DNA from: Levilactobacillus senmaizukei DSM 21775 = NBRC 103853
GTDB lineage: Bacteria; Bacillota; Bacilli; Lactobacillales; Lactobacillaceae
Direction: 5' to 3'
DNA length: 64,000 nucleotides
Assembly (NCBI RefSeq): GCF_001592085.1
Contig: NZ_BCWD01000009.1
Coordinates: 1-64,000 of the forward strand
Shown: one piece after another, positions 19,413 through 28,832 of the stretch
How positions within the stretch are numbered: the stretch's first letter is position 1
Layout of the letters: each line of letters begins with the position of its first letter
Program-made: the position numbers and the translations under genes
The notes under the pieces: generated by a model
Database searches by the model: none
Told to the model about the DNA's origin: nothing
Seen by the model: only the letters and a program-made list of their open reading frames with translations

Positions 19413-22040
19413 CTAGTCCATCAAACGAATGATATTACCCGACACTGATCGAATTGCGGGCTCATCCGCCGTTAATAATAATATTTGTAATTGATCGCTG
19501 AGATCGATTAACACCTGAATCGCCGCTTGCCGCCGCTGGGCATCAAAATTAACGAGTCCATCATCAATGACTAACGGCATCTGAACCCGCTCATTCATGA
19601 CCACCGCAAAGGCCAACTTAACGGCCAGATCCAGCTGCTCGGCAGTCCCCCGCGAAAGTTGACTAACTTGGCGCCACTCACCCGTAGCCAAGCGCACGCG
19701 CAAATCACTTTCAGTCAAAGAGATCTCAGTATATCTATTTGAAGTTAGTTTACCATAAAAAACACTGGCTCGTTGCAGAATTTGGGGCAACCGATCACCA
19801 GAAGCCGCCGCCAAAGTTGCCTTAATCCACTGGCTTACCAGCTGGTGAACCAGCCAACTCTGGGCATTAACCTGCATCTGCGCTTCCAGATTGGCTAGTT
19901 TTTGCCGTAGCGTCGACTGCGTGCCACTCGCCGTCAAATGATCCAGCTGTCCCGCAATGGTCGCCAATTGACTAGTACTGGCATCTAGGGCCTGTTGGGC
20001 CCCCTGTAGTTCCGTCTGTGCCGCCTGCACAGCCGTCTGAAGGCTGGTCTGACTCTGATAATGTTGTAACTGGGTTATAGCCGCCGTCCCCAGCTGGTGA
20101 GCCAGCGCCATCTGTTGGACCTGTTGATTATGAAACTCTCGATTGGCCTCGTACCGTTCATAAAATGCCTGCGGGCTCCGGACGTTACGCGTCTGCAAGA
20201 AGACCTGCTGATCGCGTTCTGCGGCCTGCAAAGCCGTTTGCGATTGTTTGAGTTGGTTCATCAGGCTGGTGAGCTCATCATCACGAGTACTGAGCTGATG
20301 GCGCGTCTGGTCAATCGCGGTTAACTCATCTAAAACGGCTGCTGTGGGTCGGTGAATCAGATCGGGAAATAAGGTCCCGACTGACTGCTGAAAAGCCATC
20401 TGTTGATCGGTACCAGTCGTTAACTGATCCGTGACCGTTTCCAACTGTTCGGTCAGCTGATCCCATTCGTGAATCGCGGCTTGCGCGGCATCCCACTGTT
20501 CAACGGGCAAATTATCCAAGCCATAGGTCGACCCGATTTCATCTAGCTGACTCGTCAACTGATCGATCCGTTGCCCCCCCTCACGAAGCTGAGCCTGGGT
20601 ATCTCGAATATCATCCGTAATCCCTTGTAGTTGGCGACTGGCCGGCGTTGCGCTATCGACAATGAAGACCCCGTAATAGCCAATCGCCATACCCAACAAG
20701 GCTCCGGCTAACTTAAATGGCGCAGCTGGTAACAGCATGGCCCCTACCAAAATAATTAATCCAGCCGCCAACCACCCGACTTGCTTATCTGCCAACGGAT
20801 TGGTCCGCTTGCGACTCGTCGGCTGAACTTGACGAAACTGTTCATTAAGCTGATTTAATTCTTGTTGCAGTCGACGCCGTTTCTGGGTGGCCTTAACCAG
20901 TTCTGCCTGCCAACGGGTCACGTCATGGGCCACTGATAACGGGAAACTTCGGGGCATTGTGCCATCGGCATTGGCCACCTGTTGTTCAATCACCGCCATC
21001 CGCTGCTGAAGCCCCTGCTGAGTTTGCCGCAACTGCTCATGCGCCGTCACAAGCTGTCGTTGTTGCGGTAACTGGGCTAACAGGGGATCCGCCCGAGTCG
21101 CAACTGTGACATATTGTTGAAAATTAGCCGGTAAGTCAGCCTGAACCTGGGCCTTTTCCAGGGAATGCTGTAGAGTCGCATTACCCGTGGTGGCCGCCTT
21201 CACCTGTCCCGTCAGCCGCTCCAATTCGGTCAGATCGGTCTGGCCGAAACCACTGGTGGGCTGGACCGTTGTTTTCTGAAGGCGCTGCCACTGATCAAAG
21301 GTGGGCCACAAACTGGCTAAATGGGCTAATTGTTCACTGACTTGTCGTTGTTGGTCCAACTTAACTCGTTGCTGTTTCTGACGCTGCAGCAACGACTGAC
21401 GTTCCTGGAGTAAAGACCAGTACGTATCATAGGCCGCATTGGCCTTCGCCAATTTGGCTGACAGCTCCGCATGCTCACGTAGCTGTTGATTTAACCGCGG
21501 ATTACGTCCCAAAGGCTTATAAAGCGCCTCCGCTGCTTTTTCCTGTTGGGCAGCCTGCTGAAGCCAATAATCACTCCCCACCGCACCCACGTGTCGAAGC
21601 CGCTCAACCATGACCTGTTTAGAGGCAGCAAAAACCTCACTGAGTCGTGGCTCATTAATGCTATAAACCTGACTAAATAATTGCTCATCGACTGGGGCCA
21701 GTAACCGATTCAAATTCTCGGGTGGTAGCGGGCTGTCTGTCGTGAGGTTGGTCAGCGTCACCTTCCCGCCCTTGGGGCCATCAACTCGACGAACCAGATA
21801 ATCCACCCCGGCTTGACACAACACCATTTCGCCACCAAACTGGCTACCGTCGAGGGGTTCATACCGCAACTCTGGATGCTTCTTGGTTGGAAAACCAAAC
21901 AAAATTGCCGTAATAAACTGGGTAATTGTCGACTTTCCCGCTTCATTTGGCCCCACTAAAACATTCAGGCCCGGCGTGAGATCGAAGGTCCGATCATGAA
22001 ATTTACCATAGCCATAAATAGTCAAGCGTTTAAGTTGCAT
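19413..22040 (-). CDS. yhaN: SbcC/Rad50-like ATPase YhaN
   Basis: The 875-residue protein opens with an SMC-like head (MQLKRLTIYGYGKFHDRTFD, Walker A VGPNEAGKSTITQF). Long Gln-rich coiled coils follow. Uniquely for the family, a hydrophobic hairpin of about 40 residues lies in the middle (LAAGLIILVGAMLLP and LAGALLGMAIGYYGVF). The C-terminal head has SRGTAEQLDLAVKLAFA and VIDDGLVNFD. It probably forms a nuclease complex with YhaO; the membrane hairpin suggests the complex is tethered. It overlaps yhaO by 11 bp. Confidence 0.9.
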   Translation of the reverse strand: MQLKRLTIYGYGKFHDRTFDLTPGLNVLVGPNEAGKSTITQFITAILFGFPTKKHPELRYEPLDGSQFGGEMVLCQAGVDYLVRRVDGPKGGKVTLTNLTTDSPLPPENLNRLLAPVDEQLFSQVYSINEPRLSEVFAASKQVMVERLRHVGAVGSDYWLQQAAQQEKAAEALYKPLGRNPRLNQQLREHAELSAKLAKANAAYDTYWSLLQERQSLLQRQKQQRVKLDQQRQVSEQLAHLASLWPTFDQWQRLQKTTVQPTSGFGQTDLTELERLTGQVKAATTGNATLQHSLEKAQVQADLPANFQQYVTVATRADPLLAQLPQQRQLVTAHEQLRQTQQGLQQRMAVIEQQVANADGTMPRSFPLSVAHDVTRWQAELVKATQKRRRLQQELNQLNEQFRQVQPTSRKRTNPLADKQVGWLAAGLIILVGAMLLPAAPFKLAGALLGMAIGYYGVFIVDSATPASRQLQGITDDIRDTQAQLREGGQRIDQLTSQLDEIGSTYGLDNLPVEQWDAAQAAIHEWDQLTEQLETVTDQLTTGTDQQMAFQQSVGTLFPDLIHRPTAAVLDELTAIDQTRHQLSTRDDELTSLMNQLKQSQTALQAAERDQQVFLQTRNVRSPQAFYERYEANREFHNQQVQQMALAHQLGTAAITQLQHYQSQTSLQTAVQAAQTELQGAQQALDASTSQLATIAGQLDHLTASGTQSTLRQKLANLEAQMQVNAQSWLVHQLVSQWIKATLAAASGDRLPQILQRASVFYGKLTSNRYTEISLTESDLRVRLATGEWRQVSQLSRGTAEQLDLAVKLAFAVVMNERVQMPLVIDDGLVNFDAQRRQAAIQVLIDLSDQLQILLLTADEPAIRSVSGNIIRLMD

Positions 22041-23250
22041 GATTGTCCTCCCCTCCCATTAATTTAGTCAACTCTTGCTCAGCTTGTTGCTTAAGCTGCA
22101 CGGTGGTAGTGGGCTGCATAAACCATTCTGCCAGTGAGGTGTCCTGCAGGAGCTTGCCAAACGTTGCCCGTTCATTTGCGGATTCAAAGACTTGAGCTTG
22201 CCCCCGTTCCCAATACTGCTGATCAATCTGCGGGGCTGTTATTTTGGTTGCTGCCTGGCTCACTTGTAACTTAATCAGCGTTCGATTGGCCGCAACCAAG
22301 TATCGCTGATGTGTTCGCAAATAAAGAGAAAGCCAGTCACCGCTGGTGATTTGAGCCAGCTCGACGGCATCTAGCGGTTGCGCTAAGGTGACGGTTAAGG
22401 CGGTCAGCGTAAGCTGTGAAGTAACGTGAGCCTCCAACCAAGTTGTCAGGGCCAACCCCAGCGCCTTTAAATCCGTCACGTGATCAAAGACCACAGTCAA
22501 ATTTTCCCATAAGACGGCACTGGTTGGAAAGAAACTTGGCACCAACTTACCCGCCTGGCTAGACACCAAATAAGCGCCCTTAACCCCGGTCTCATTCACC
22601 GAACGTCCTTGGGTATTGCCAGCATAGAGTACCGGCGGCTGTTCATTCAGCAATTGACGGTGGTGGATGTGGCCCAAAGCCCAATAGTCGTACCGCTTGG
22701 CTAACAATTCACTAAGCTTAAACGGTGCATAGTGGTCATCACTGCCGGTCGCAAGCGCCCCATGGAGCAGGCCAATCTGCCAATCGGCGGCCGACCGGTC
22801 TGGAAATGTGGCGACTGGGTCCTGCGTCACCCAACGTTCCGGATAGCTAAACCCACTCACCGCAACCGTTTCACCGCTTTGAAGCGTCAACGTCTTGGTG
22901 GTCCCCATGGCCCCAAGAATTGTCACATTATCCGGATAAGCAACCGACTGGTGCTGGTCTGCCGCAAAGTCATGATTACCAAAGCTAATGATCACCGGTA
23001 TCTTTGCCTGATTGAGACGCTCAAACTGGTGGAACAGGTAGGCCTGAGCGGCGACACTCTGTTCTGCCCGGTCAAACAGGTCCCCCGCGAGCAAGACAAA
23101 GTCGACCTGATCGGTCAGTGCCCGGTCAAACACCTTAGTTGCTGCCGTGAAAGTTGCCTGTCGCACCGTGCTGAGCACCGTATTCGGCAGGTTGGTCAGT
23201 CCCAGAAAGGGACTATCTAAATGCAAATCGGCTGCGTGAATAAACTTCAT
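22030..23250 (-). CDS. yhaO: SbcD/Mre11-like metallophosphoesterase YhaO
   Basis: The 406-residue protein starts MKFIHAADLHLDSPF and carries GDLFD, SFGNHD and ALGHIHHRQ, the metal-binding motifs of calcineurin-like DNA-repair nucleases. The start at 23250 is preceded by GGGGG at nine bases; an in-frame extension of 19 codons reads through an upstream terminator hairpin and is rejected. It pairs with YhaN as SbcD pairs with SbcC. Confidence 0.92.
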   Translation of the reverse strand: MKFIHAADLHLDSPFLGLTNLPNTVLSTVRQATFTAATKVFDRALTDQVDFVLLAGDLFDRAEQSVAAQAYLFHQFERLNQAKIPVIISFGNHDFAADQHQSVAYPDNVTILGAMGTTKTLTLQSGETVAVSGFSYPERWVTQDPVATFPDRSAADWQIGLLHGALATGSDDHYAPFKLSELLAKRYDYWALGHIHHRQLLNEQPPVLYAGNTQGRSVNETGVKGAYLVSSQAGKLVPSFFPTSAVLWENLTVVFDHVTDLKALGLALTTWLEAHVTSQLTLTALTVTLAQPLDAVELAQITSGDWLSLYLRTHQRYLVAANRTLIKLQVSQAATKITAPQIDQQYWERGQAQVFESANERATFGKLLQDTSLAEWFMQPTTTVQLKQQAEQELTKLMGGEDNHAT

Positions 23251-23280
23251 GATGGTACGCCCCCTTTCCTGTTTCAAAAC

Positions 23281-23328
23281 AAAAAACCGCCGGCACCGAC
23301 CCTCCAAATTGAGTGGTTGCGCCGACGA
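23281..23328 (-). terminator. Terminator of the YlbF-like gene
   Basis: A long imperfect stem with G-U pairs (CGTCGGCGC...GTGCCGGCGG on the minus strand) is followed by TTTTTT, immediately before yhaO. Confidence 0.7.
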
Positions 23329-23340
23329 TTTACGATCTCA

Positions 23341-23685
23341 TTACCCTTGATAAATATCTTCGATGGGTTGAGTAATCATCTTATTCAAGTCTGACAACAA
23401 ATTATTCACGTCGCGTTCCTTGTCCATCAAGGTCTTGATGACGTCGATCTTAGCAACTTGATCGGCAACCTCGCGAGCGTGTTTCATTTCGTCATCCGTT
23501 AATTGTTGACCTGCCATTTGCTTTTGTTGGAGGTCCATTTGGATTTGTTGGAATTGCTTGAAGAGCGTATACGTTGCTTCGTCCGCCTTCATTGCTTCGA
23601 AAGCGTCCTGTAACCCTTGAAATTCTGATGTCTCTTGGAGCGCCTGGGCAACTTCGGTACCCAAGGTCTTCATTTTTTCAGCCAT
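23341..23685 (-). CDS. YlbF/YheA family regulatory protein
   Basis: The 114-residue all-helical protein matches the YlbF/YmcA/YheA family (EFQGLQDAFEAMKADEATYTLFKQFQ). In Bacillus YlbF-YmcA-YaaT bind RNase Y and modulate mRNA maturation; YheA-type members lack a known role. AGGAGG lies eight bases before the ATG at 23685, which is better supported than the frame's earlier start. It sits between pbp and yhaO, as in other lactobacilli. Confidence 0.85.
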   Translation of the reverse strand: MAEKMKTLGTEVAQALQETSEFQGLQDAFEAMKADEATYTLFKQFQQIQMDLQQKQMAGQQLTDDEMKHAREVADQVAKIDVIKTLMDKERDVNNLLSDLNKMITQPIEDIYQG

Positions 23686-23771
23686 GCTGCTTCCTCCTAA
23701 CAAATATCGTTCCGTTAAAATTGTCAATTACTATTGTAACATGCTTTAACTCTCGGCCCTAGGCCATTTGT

Positions 23772-25871
23772 TTAATTCACCCAGGATTTAGCCTTTTCCC
23801 ACCAATCCTTTACCTGATCGGCGGCATTATCAAATTGCTTGCCTGCATTATTGATGCCCTTTTGCACCTGATCCCAGACATCGGTACTGCCAGAACCGGC
23901 GGCATTATTTTCCCCGTTGGCAATTGTCGATGCGTCCTTCGTATCGAATGACGTTCCCTTAGTGTTCGGTAGAATTCCCTGCATTTCTGCTTGATACAAT
24001 GGACCTTCACCGGTCCCGCTAACGTCTTCCAAGTGATGGGCTGAGCTGGTGTTATCGAAGCCTTCCCAAGTCGTCACGACGATATCTGGCGTGTACCCCA
24101 CGATCCACTTGTCTCGGGTGGCATCATTATCGCCATCGGCCTCGGTGCTCCCTGTTTTACCAGCGATCGTATAGCCGTATGGCTTGGCACTGGTCCCAGT
24201 CCCATAGTTGAAGACACCCATCATCATACTGGTCATTTGCTTGGCGGTCTTGCTCGACATGACTTGCTTGGTCTTGGCAGCCGAGTCCTGTGTATCGACG
24301 ACCACGTTTCCTGAAGCGTCCACAATCTTTCGAATGTAATGGGCCGAGGACATGGTCCCGTTATTGGCATACGCCGTGTAAGCTTGGCCCAACTGTTGTG
24401 GTGACACCCCGGTCTTCAACCCTCCCAGCGCTAACGCAAGGTTCTTATCGGACTTGGTCACCGGCAGGCCAAACTTTTTAACGGACTCGTAACCCTTATC
24501 GACACCAATCTTATTCAGTAACCATACGGCCGGTGCATTCTTACTTTGCGCCAACGCCTGATACATTGGTACCTTCCCACTGTATTGGTTACCATAGTTG
24601 TGCGGCGAATAATGATTCGTCCCGTAGGACTTCTTCTTGTCCGTTAGCTCGGAGTCATAGTAGTAGCCATTTTCCAAAGCCGGCGTATACACCGCTAGAG
24701 GCTTGATGGTAGACCCCGGTTGACGCCGCATTTGGGTCGCCCGATTATACCCGCGAAAGGCATGCTTACCGCGGCCACCCACAACCGCCTCGACCCCACC
24801 GGTGTTCGGGTCAATTGCGATACTAGCAGCTTGAACCTTGGTTCCATCACTGGCGTTGGCTGGGAAGTAACTGGGATTCTTAAACAGTGTCTGCATCTGC
24901 TGCTGATTGCCTTGATCCAGCGTGGTATAGATCTTATACCCTTTATTCATGATCTCCGATTCGGTCAAACCATACTTATTAATGGCCTCATTGATCACCG
25001 CATCAAAGAAATAAGGGTACTTATAACTATTCTTATACGTATAATTGTCGCTGGTGGTCAACGCCGTAGCCTGGTATTGACTGACCTGGCCGCTCGTCAA
25101 CTTATTATTCTCACCCATCAATCCCAGGACAACGTTCCGACGGCTACGCGAAGCCTGAGGATGGTCGATTGGGTTGTAAGTGTTAGGCGACGTTAACATC
25201 CCCGCCAGCACCGCCGACTGAGGCACCGTCAGATTGGCCGCAGTCGTGCCAAAGTACCGTTCAGCGGCATCCTGAACGCCCCAGACACCATTGCCGAAGT
25301 AGGCGTTGTTCAGATACATGGATAGGATGTCTTGTTTGGTATAAACATTCTCGACCTCAATCGACAAGAACAGTTCCTTAAATTTACGGGTAAAGGTCTG
25401 CTCTTGTGTCAGGTAGGCATTCTTAACCAGTTGCTGGGTCAAGGTACTCCCCCCACCACTGATATAGTTCTGACGTAAAATCTTGTTTTTGGCATACAAA
25501 AGTAACGCCCGACCAATCCCTTTAACCGAGAACCCATGCTCATGGTAGAAATTGCGGTCTTCGGTAGAGATGACGGCATCTTGGACGTGAGTGGAAATCT
25601 TCGTCAAAGGAACGTAAGTCCCCTTTTGGGAATATAGCGTTCCCGCCTTATTATTCTTACGATCATAGATCTTCGTGGGATTCTCCAGAGCGGCCTTCAA
25701 ATCGCCAACATTGGCCGTCTTGGCCTTGAAAGTTAAATAGCCACTCATTAAAAGCATCATGGTCAACACAATGACAATCAACCACCGAATCAGCTGATAG
25801 CGTTGCCGGAACCGCCGGAAGCGAGCCCGAAAGTCTGACCAGAAGGTCTGCTTAGGTTCTTGGTTATCCAT
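23772..25871 (-). CDS. Class A penicillin-binding protein (PBP2A-like)
   Basis: The 699-residue bifunctional enzyme has a cytosolic basic tail, one TM segment near residues 28-48, a GT51 transglycosylase domain (STEDRNFYHEHG near 101, GGGSTLTQQLVKN, YLNNAYFGNG) and a transpeptidase domain (QPGSTIKP near 385, SKNAP near 443, AGKTGSTE near 570). It polymerises and crosslinks peptidoglycan at the outer membrane face. The Asn/Gly/Ser-rich tail is unstructured. It matches Firmicutes PBP2A/PbpF; the exact name is uncertain. Confidence 0.93.
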   Translation of the reverse strand: MDNQEPKQTFWSDFRARFRRFRQRYQLIRWLIVIVLTMMLLMSGYLTFKAKTANVGDLKAALENPTKIYDRKNNKAGTLYSQKGTYVPLTKISTHVQDAVISTEDRNFYHEHGFSVKGIGRALLLYAKNKILRQNYISGGGSTLTQQLVKNAYLTQEQTFTRKFKELFLSIEVENVYTKQDILSMYLNNAYFGNGVWGVQDAAERYFGTTAANLTVPQSAVLAGMLTSPNTYNPIDHPQASRSRRNVVLGLMGENNKLTSGQVSQYQATALTTSDNYTYKNSYKYPYFFDAVINEAINKYGLTESEIMNKGYKIYTTLDQGNQQQMQTLFKNPSYFPANASDGTKVQAASIAIDPNTGGVEAVVGGRGKHAFRGYNRATQMRRQPGSTIKPLAVYTPALENGYYYDSELTDKKKSYGTNHYSPHNYGNQYSGKVPMYQALAQSKNAPAVWLLNKIGVDKGYESVKKFGLPVTKSDKNLALALGGLKTGVSPQQLGQAYTAYANNGTMSSAHYIRKIVDASGNVVVDTQDSAAKTKQVMSSKTAKQMTSMMMGVFNYGTGTSAKPYGYTIAGKTGSTEADGDNDATRDKWIVGYTPDIVVTTWEGFDNTSSAHHLEDVSGTGEGPLYQAEMQGILPNTKGTSFDTKDASTIANGENNAAGSGSTDVWDQVQKGINNAGKQFDNAADQVKDWWEKAKSWVN

Positions 25872-26010
25872 AAAATAGCCTCTTCTATCTCAATTGTAAT
25901 AGGACCATTTTAGCATAGTCCGCCAATCATACCGGCGAAACCGGTAAATTTTATGAAGCTTTAAAATAGCTTAACCAGCTGTAATCGAAGTTTTCCGCCA
26001 ACTTTGCCAA

Positions 26011-26042
26011 AATAAAAGGGATCCGACCGTGGTCGGATCCCC
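26011..26042 (-). terminator. Terminator of argR
   Basis: On the minus strand GGGATCCGACC pairs with GGTCGGATCCC and is followed by TTTTATTTT. Confidence 0.85.
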
Positions 26043-26054
26043 CGCATTCAATAC

Positions 26055-26522
26055 TTAATGAATAATATCCGGATTCATCTCTGCCGCGATCTCATCATGC
26101 AACTTCACCGCGACCTCCGTGTTGGGACTCATGATAAAGATTGTGTCGTGACCAGCCAAGGTTCCGGCAACTTCCGGCAGGTTTAGATCGTCGAAAATTG
26201 CGGCCAACAGATTCCCATTACTTGGTAAGGTCTTCAAGATATTAACAAATTCGACCCGGGTCAACCCAGTGACCACTTCATTAATGGTCTCGCGAAGATG
26301 TTCCTCTTCACTTCGATTACCGGCCTTAAAGATCGTGTAACGCAAGTGACCATGACCGTCCTGGGCCTTAACGATCTGCATCTCACGAATGTCTCGGGAG
26401 ATCGTCGCTTGCGTCGCTTGAATGCCAACCTCATCCAGATGTTCCATTAGTTCCTCTTGCGTACCAATTGGATATTGATTGATTAATTGCTCAATTCGAG
26501 CTTGACGAATACTTTTCTTCAT
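26055..26522 (-). CDS. argR: Arginine repressor ArgR
   Basis: The 155-residue protein has the ArgR winged helix (GTQEELMEHLDEVGIQATQATISRDIREMQIVK) and the C-terminal hexamerisation and arginine-binding domain ending GTLAGHDTIFIM. It binds ARG boxes when arginine is abundant. The start at 26522 has GGAGGG eight bases upstream; the ORF's earlier codon lacks one. A site matching the ARG box consensus overlaps its predicted promoter, which suggests autoregulation. It lies downstream of argS, a conserved pairing. Confidence 0.94.
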   Translation of the reverse strand: MKKSIRQARIEQLINQYPIGTQEELMEHLDEVGIQATQATISRDIREMQIVKAQDGHGHLRYTIFKAGNRSEEEHLRETINEVVTGLTRVEFVNILKTLPSNGNLLAAIFDDLNLPEVAGTLAGHDTIFIMSPNTEVAVKLHDEIAAEMNPDIIH

Positions 26523-26588
26523 TGCAACGACCCTCCCGCATAATATTTCATTCATTAGTACAGAGGACCGGCAACGATGGTCACTTGC

Positions 26589-26636
26589 TCTGCATATTTA
26601 TAAAGCCAGTGTAACAAATATTCGTTTTTAACGCAA
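26589..26636 (-). promoter_or_regulatory. argR promoter with ARG box
   Basis: On the minus strand TTGCGT (26631-26636) and TACACT (26608-26613) are separated by exactly 17 bp. The sequence at 26589-26606 matches the WNTNNATWWWWATNNANW ARG box at 17 of 18 positions and covers the predicted start site. Confidence 0.65.
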
Positions 26637-26696
26637 AAGGAACCGTTCACTTCCACACAAACTTTACCAAGCTAGCCGTCAATAACGCCATCCACG

Positions 26697-26728
26697 AAAA
26701 AAAGCCGCCGAGAGAAACTTCTCGACAG
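26697..26728 (-). terminator. Terminator of argS
   Basis: On the minus strand GCTGTCGAGA pairs with TCTCGGCGGC through two wobble pairs and is followed by seven T, 20-50 nt after the argS stop. Confidence 0.8.
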
Positions 26729-26747
26729 CCCTTTACGCAACGCTTAA

Positions 26748-28439
26748 TTACATTTCATCCGGTGCTTGAACACCTAACAGGCGTAGGCTTTCCTTCAAGA
26801 CCGTGGAGACCGCCTTGACCAGTGCCAAACGGGCTGGTAGATCGGCGTCCTTCGTCAAAATCTTAGAATGTGCATAATACTTATTGAACGTCTTGGCCAA
26901 CCGGATCGCATATTTAGCCACGACGGAAGGTTCCAACTCGTCGCAAGCCATCTTGACGATCGCTGGAAAGTCAGCCAACGCCTTAATCGTATCCCAAGCT
27001 TCGGGATCGGCAACCTGGTTGCCAGTGGCAGCAACCTCGACGTCTCCGGCCTTCCGCAGAATACTTTCGGCCCGGGCATGGGAATATTGAACATAAGGCC
27101 CCGTTTCACCTTCGAACTTCAGTTGATCGGCCAGAACAAAGTCAATGTTATTCGTCCGTTCATTCTTCAAGTCACCGAAGACAATGGCACCGACCCCAAC
27201 TTGTTGGGCAACGACTTGCCTGTTCTTTAGATCCGGGTTCTTCTCGTTGATTTCTTCACCAGCTAATTTCACAGATTCTTCCAAGACCTTAGCCAACAGG
27301 ATAATCCGACCGGAACGCGTTGACAACTTCTTACCGTCAACCGTGATCAAGCCGAATGGGACGTGTTGCAGGTTATCTGCAGATTTGACGCCCATTTCTT
27401 TCAAGACCGCCTTCAATTGCTTGAAGTAGTAAGTCTGTTCAGAACCAACCACATAAAGATTCTTGGCTGGGGCGTAGGTCCGATCACGGTACAGGGCCGT
27501 CGCAATATCCCGAGTAATGTAAAGGGATGCCCCATCGCTCTTTAAGATCAGCGCGGGGTTCAAATCGTACTTGCTCAAGTCAACCACTTGAGCCCCCTGT
27601 GATTCAACCAGCAAGTGCTTGTCCTTTAGGATTTGGACAACTTCAGCTAACTTATCATTGTAAAAAGCTTCCCCATTATAGGTATCAAATTTAACGCCCA
27701 ATTCTTTATAAACGTCATTAAATTCTTGAAGTGAGGCCTCACGGAACCATTCCCACAAGTGGTGGGCTTCTTCGTCGCCATCTTCCAACTTCTTGAACCA
27801 TTCCCGAGCGGTGTCGTCTAATTCTGGCTTGTCGACATCTTCCTTATGGAAACGCACATAATATTCCACCAGTTTATTGATCGGGTCAGCCTTAACATCG
27901 GCCTCGTTACCCCACAACTTGTAGGCGGTGATCAACTTCCCAAATTGGGTCCCCCAGTCGCCCAGGTGGTTATCCTTAATTGGATGGTAACCATTCTTCG
28001 TCAAGATCTCAGCAATGGAATTACCAATCACCGTTGACCGCAAGTGGCCCATGGACATGGGCTTCGCAATGTTAGGGGAAGACATATCGATAGGAACATT
28101 ACCGCCCTCGCCGTCTTCGTTTTGACCATAGCTAGCTCCCGCCGTTAAAACTGTTTCTAGTGTGGCTTCACTGTACGTCGACTTATCAAAGAAGAAGTTC
28201 AGGTAAGGACCAACGACTTCAACTTTTTCAAAGTCAGTTGTCGCCAACTTGTCGGCTAAATCCTGGGCAATTTGTTGCGGTGCACGATGCAATACTTTGG
28301 CCAAGGTGAACGTTGGGAAAGCCAAGTCCCCTTTGTCCGACGTCTTTGGCCGTTCCAACTTGCTGGCAATTTCTTCAGCGGTCAGCTGACCGTCCAAGGC
28401 CTTCACTAATGCTGCCGTAACTTTTTGCTTGTAATCCAT
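26748..28439 (-). CDS. argS: Arginine-tRNA ligase
   Basis: The 563-residue class I synthetase has the HIGH-equivalent SMGHLRSTVIGN near residue 130 and the KMSKS-equivalent GKKLSTRSGR, an N-terminal Add-1 domain (MDYKQKVTAALVKAL) and a C-terminal DALR domain ending LRLLGVQAPDEM. Length is typical. The ATG at 28439 has AGGAGG seven bases upstream. A T-box leader precedes it, so expression should rise when tRNA-Arg is uncharged. Confidence 0.96.
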   Translation of the reverse strand: MDYKQKVTAALVKALDGQLTAEEIASKLERPKTSDKGDLAFPTFTLAKVLHRAPQQIAQDLADKLATTDFEKVEVVGPYLNFFFDKSTYSEATLETVLTAGASYGQNEDGEGGNVPIDMSSPNIAKPMSMGHLRSTVIGNSIAEILTKNGYHPIKDNHLGDWGTQFGKLITAYKLWGNEADVKADPINKLVEYYVRFHKEDVDKPELDDTAREWFKKLEDGDEEAHHLWEWFREASLQEFNDVYKELGVKFDTYNGEAFYNDKLAEVVQILKDKHLLVESQGAQVVDLSKYDLNPALILKSDGASLYITRDIATALYRDRTYAPAKNLYVVGSEQTYYFKQLKAVLKEMGVKSADNLQHVPFGLITVDGKKLSTRSGRIILLAKVLEESVKLAGEEINEKNPDLKNRQVVAQQVGVGAIVFGDLKNERTNNIDFVLADQLKFEGETGPYVQYSHARAESILRKAGDVEVAATGNQVADPEAWDTIKALADFPAIVKMACDELEPSVVAKYAIRLAKTFNKYYAHSKILTKDADLPARLALVKAVSTVLKESLRLLGVQAPDEM

Positions 28440-28503
28440 GTGCGTTCCTCCTGTATTCTTCAATGACGTTCTACGGTAAGTTTACACCATCTGGCAAACG
28501 GGA

Positions 28504-28700
28504 TAAAAAAAGTCTCTTACAAATTAATTTGTAAGAGACGAGATTACCCGCGGTACCACTCTGTTTGACTTAAAAGTCCACTTAAATGATTTATTTGATA
28601 GTGTCACTGTTGCTCCGTTCCCACCCTTAATCCTATCCGGCTTCCATTGTCCCGGACTTGCTGTGAGGCTTGGTGATGGTACTCATTCAACAATGGTTAA
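28504..28700 (-). promoter_or_regulatory. T-box leader of argS, specifier CGG (Arg)
   Basis: On the minus strand the T-box core AGTGGTACCGCGG (28548-28560) is followed by a perfect terminator, GTCTCTTACAAA and its complement, then seven T (28505-28533). Stem I can be drawn: base helix TGTTG/CAACA, then helix CACC/GGTG, with an internal loop having an AGTA motif on one side and GAACGGA on the other. That places CGG, an arginine codon, at 28615-28617 as specifier. The T-box UGG would pair with the CCA end of uncharged tRNA-Arg and favour the antiterminator. The leader is close to 200 nt. Confidence 0.88.
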
Positions 28701-28749
28701 AAACTTTCGAATAATAAGAAAGACGACCCTAACGGCCGCCCCATTCGAA
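28701..28749 (-). terminator. Hairpin directly after tRNA-Gly
   Basis: CTTTCGAAT at the tRNA 3' end pairs with ATTCGAAAG and is followed by TTTTT, with an inner GGCGGCC/GGGTCGTC stem. It looks like an inefficient terminator for the tRNA; the outer pairing uses the last tRNA bases. Confidence 0.55.
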
Positions 28750-28820
28750 AGCGGGTGACGGGAATCGGACCCGCGACGCAAGCTTGGGAAGCTTGAATTT
28801 TACCACTAAACTACACCCGC
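28750..28820 (-). tRNA. tRNA-Gly (anticodon CCC)
   Basis: A 71-nt cloverleaf is seen on the minus strand: acceptor GCGGGTG/CACCCGC, D-arm TAGTTTAGTGGTAAAA, anticodon stem CAAGC/GCTTG around loop TTCCCAA, and T-arm CGGGTCCGATTCCCG. The anticodon reads CCC, so it decodes GGG. The CCA tail is not encoded. Confidence 0.92.
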
Positions 28821-28832
28821 ACAACACAAAAA

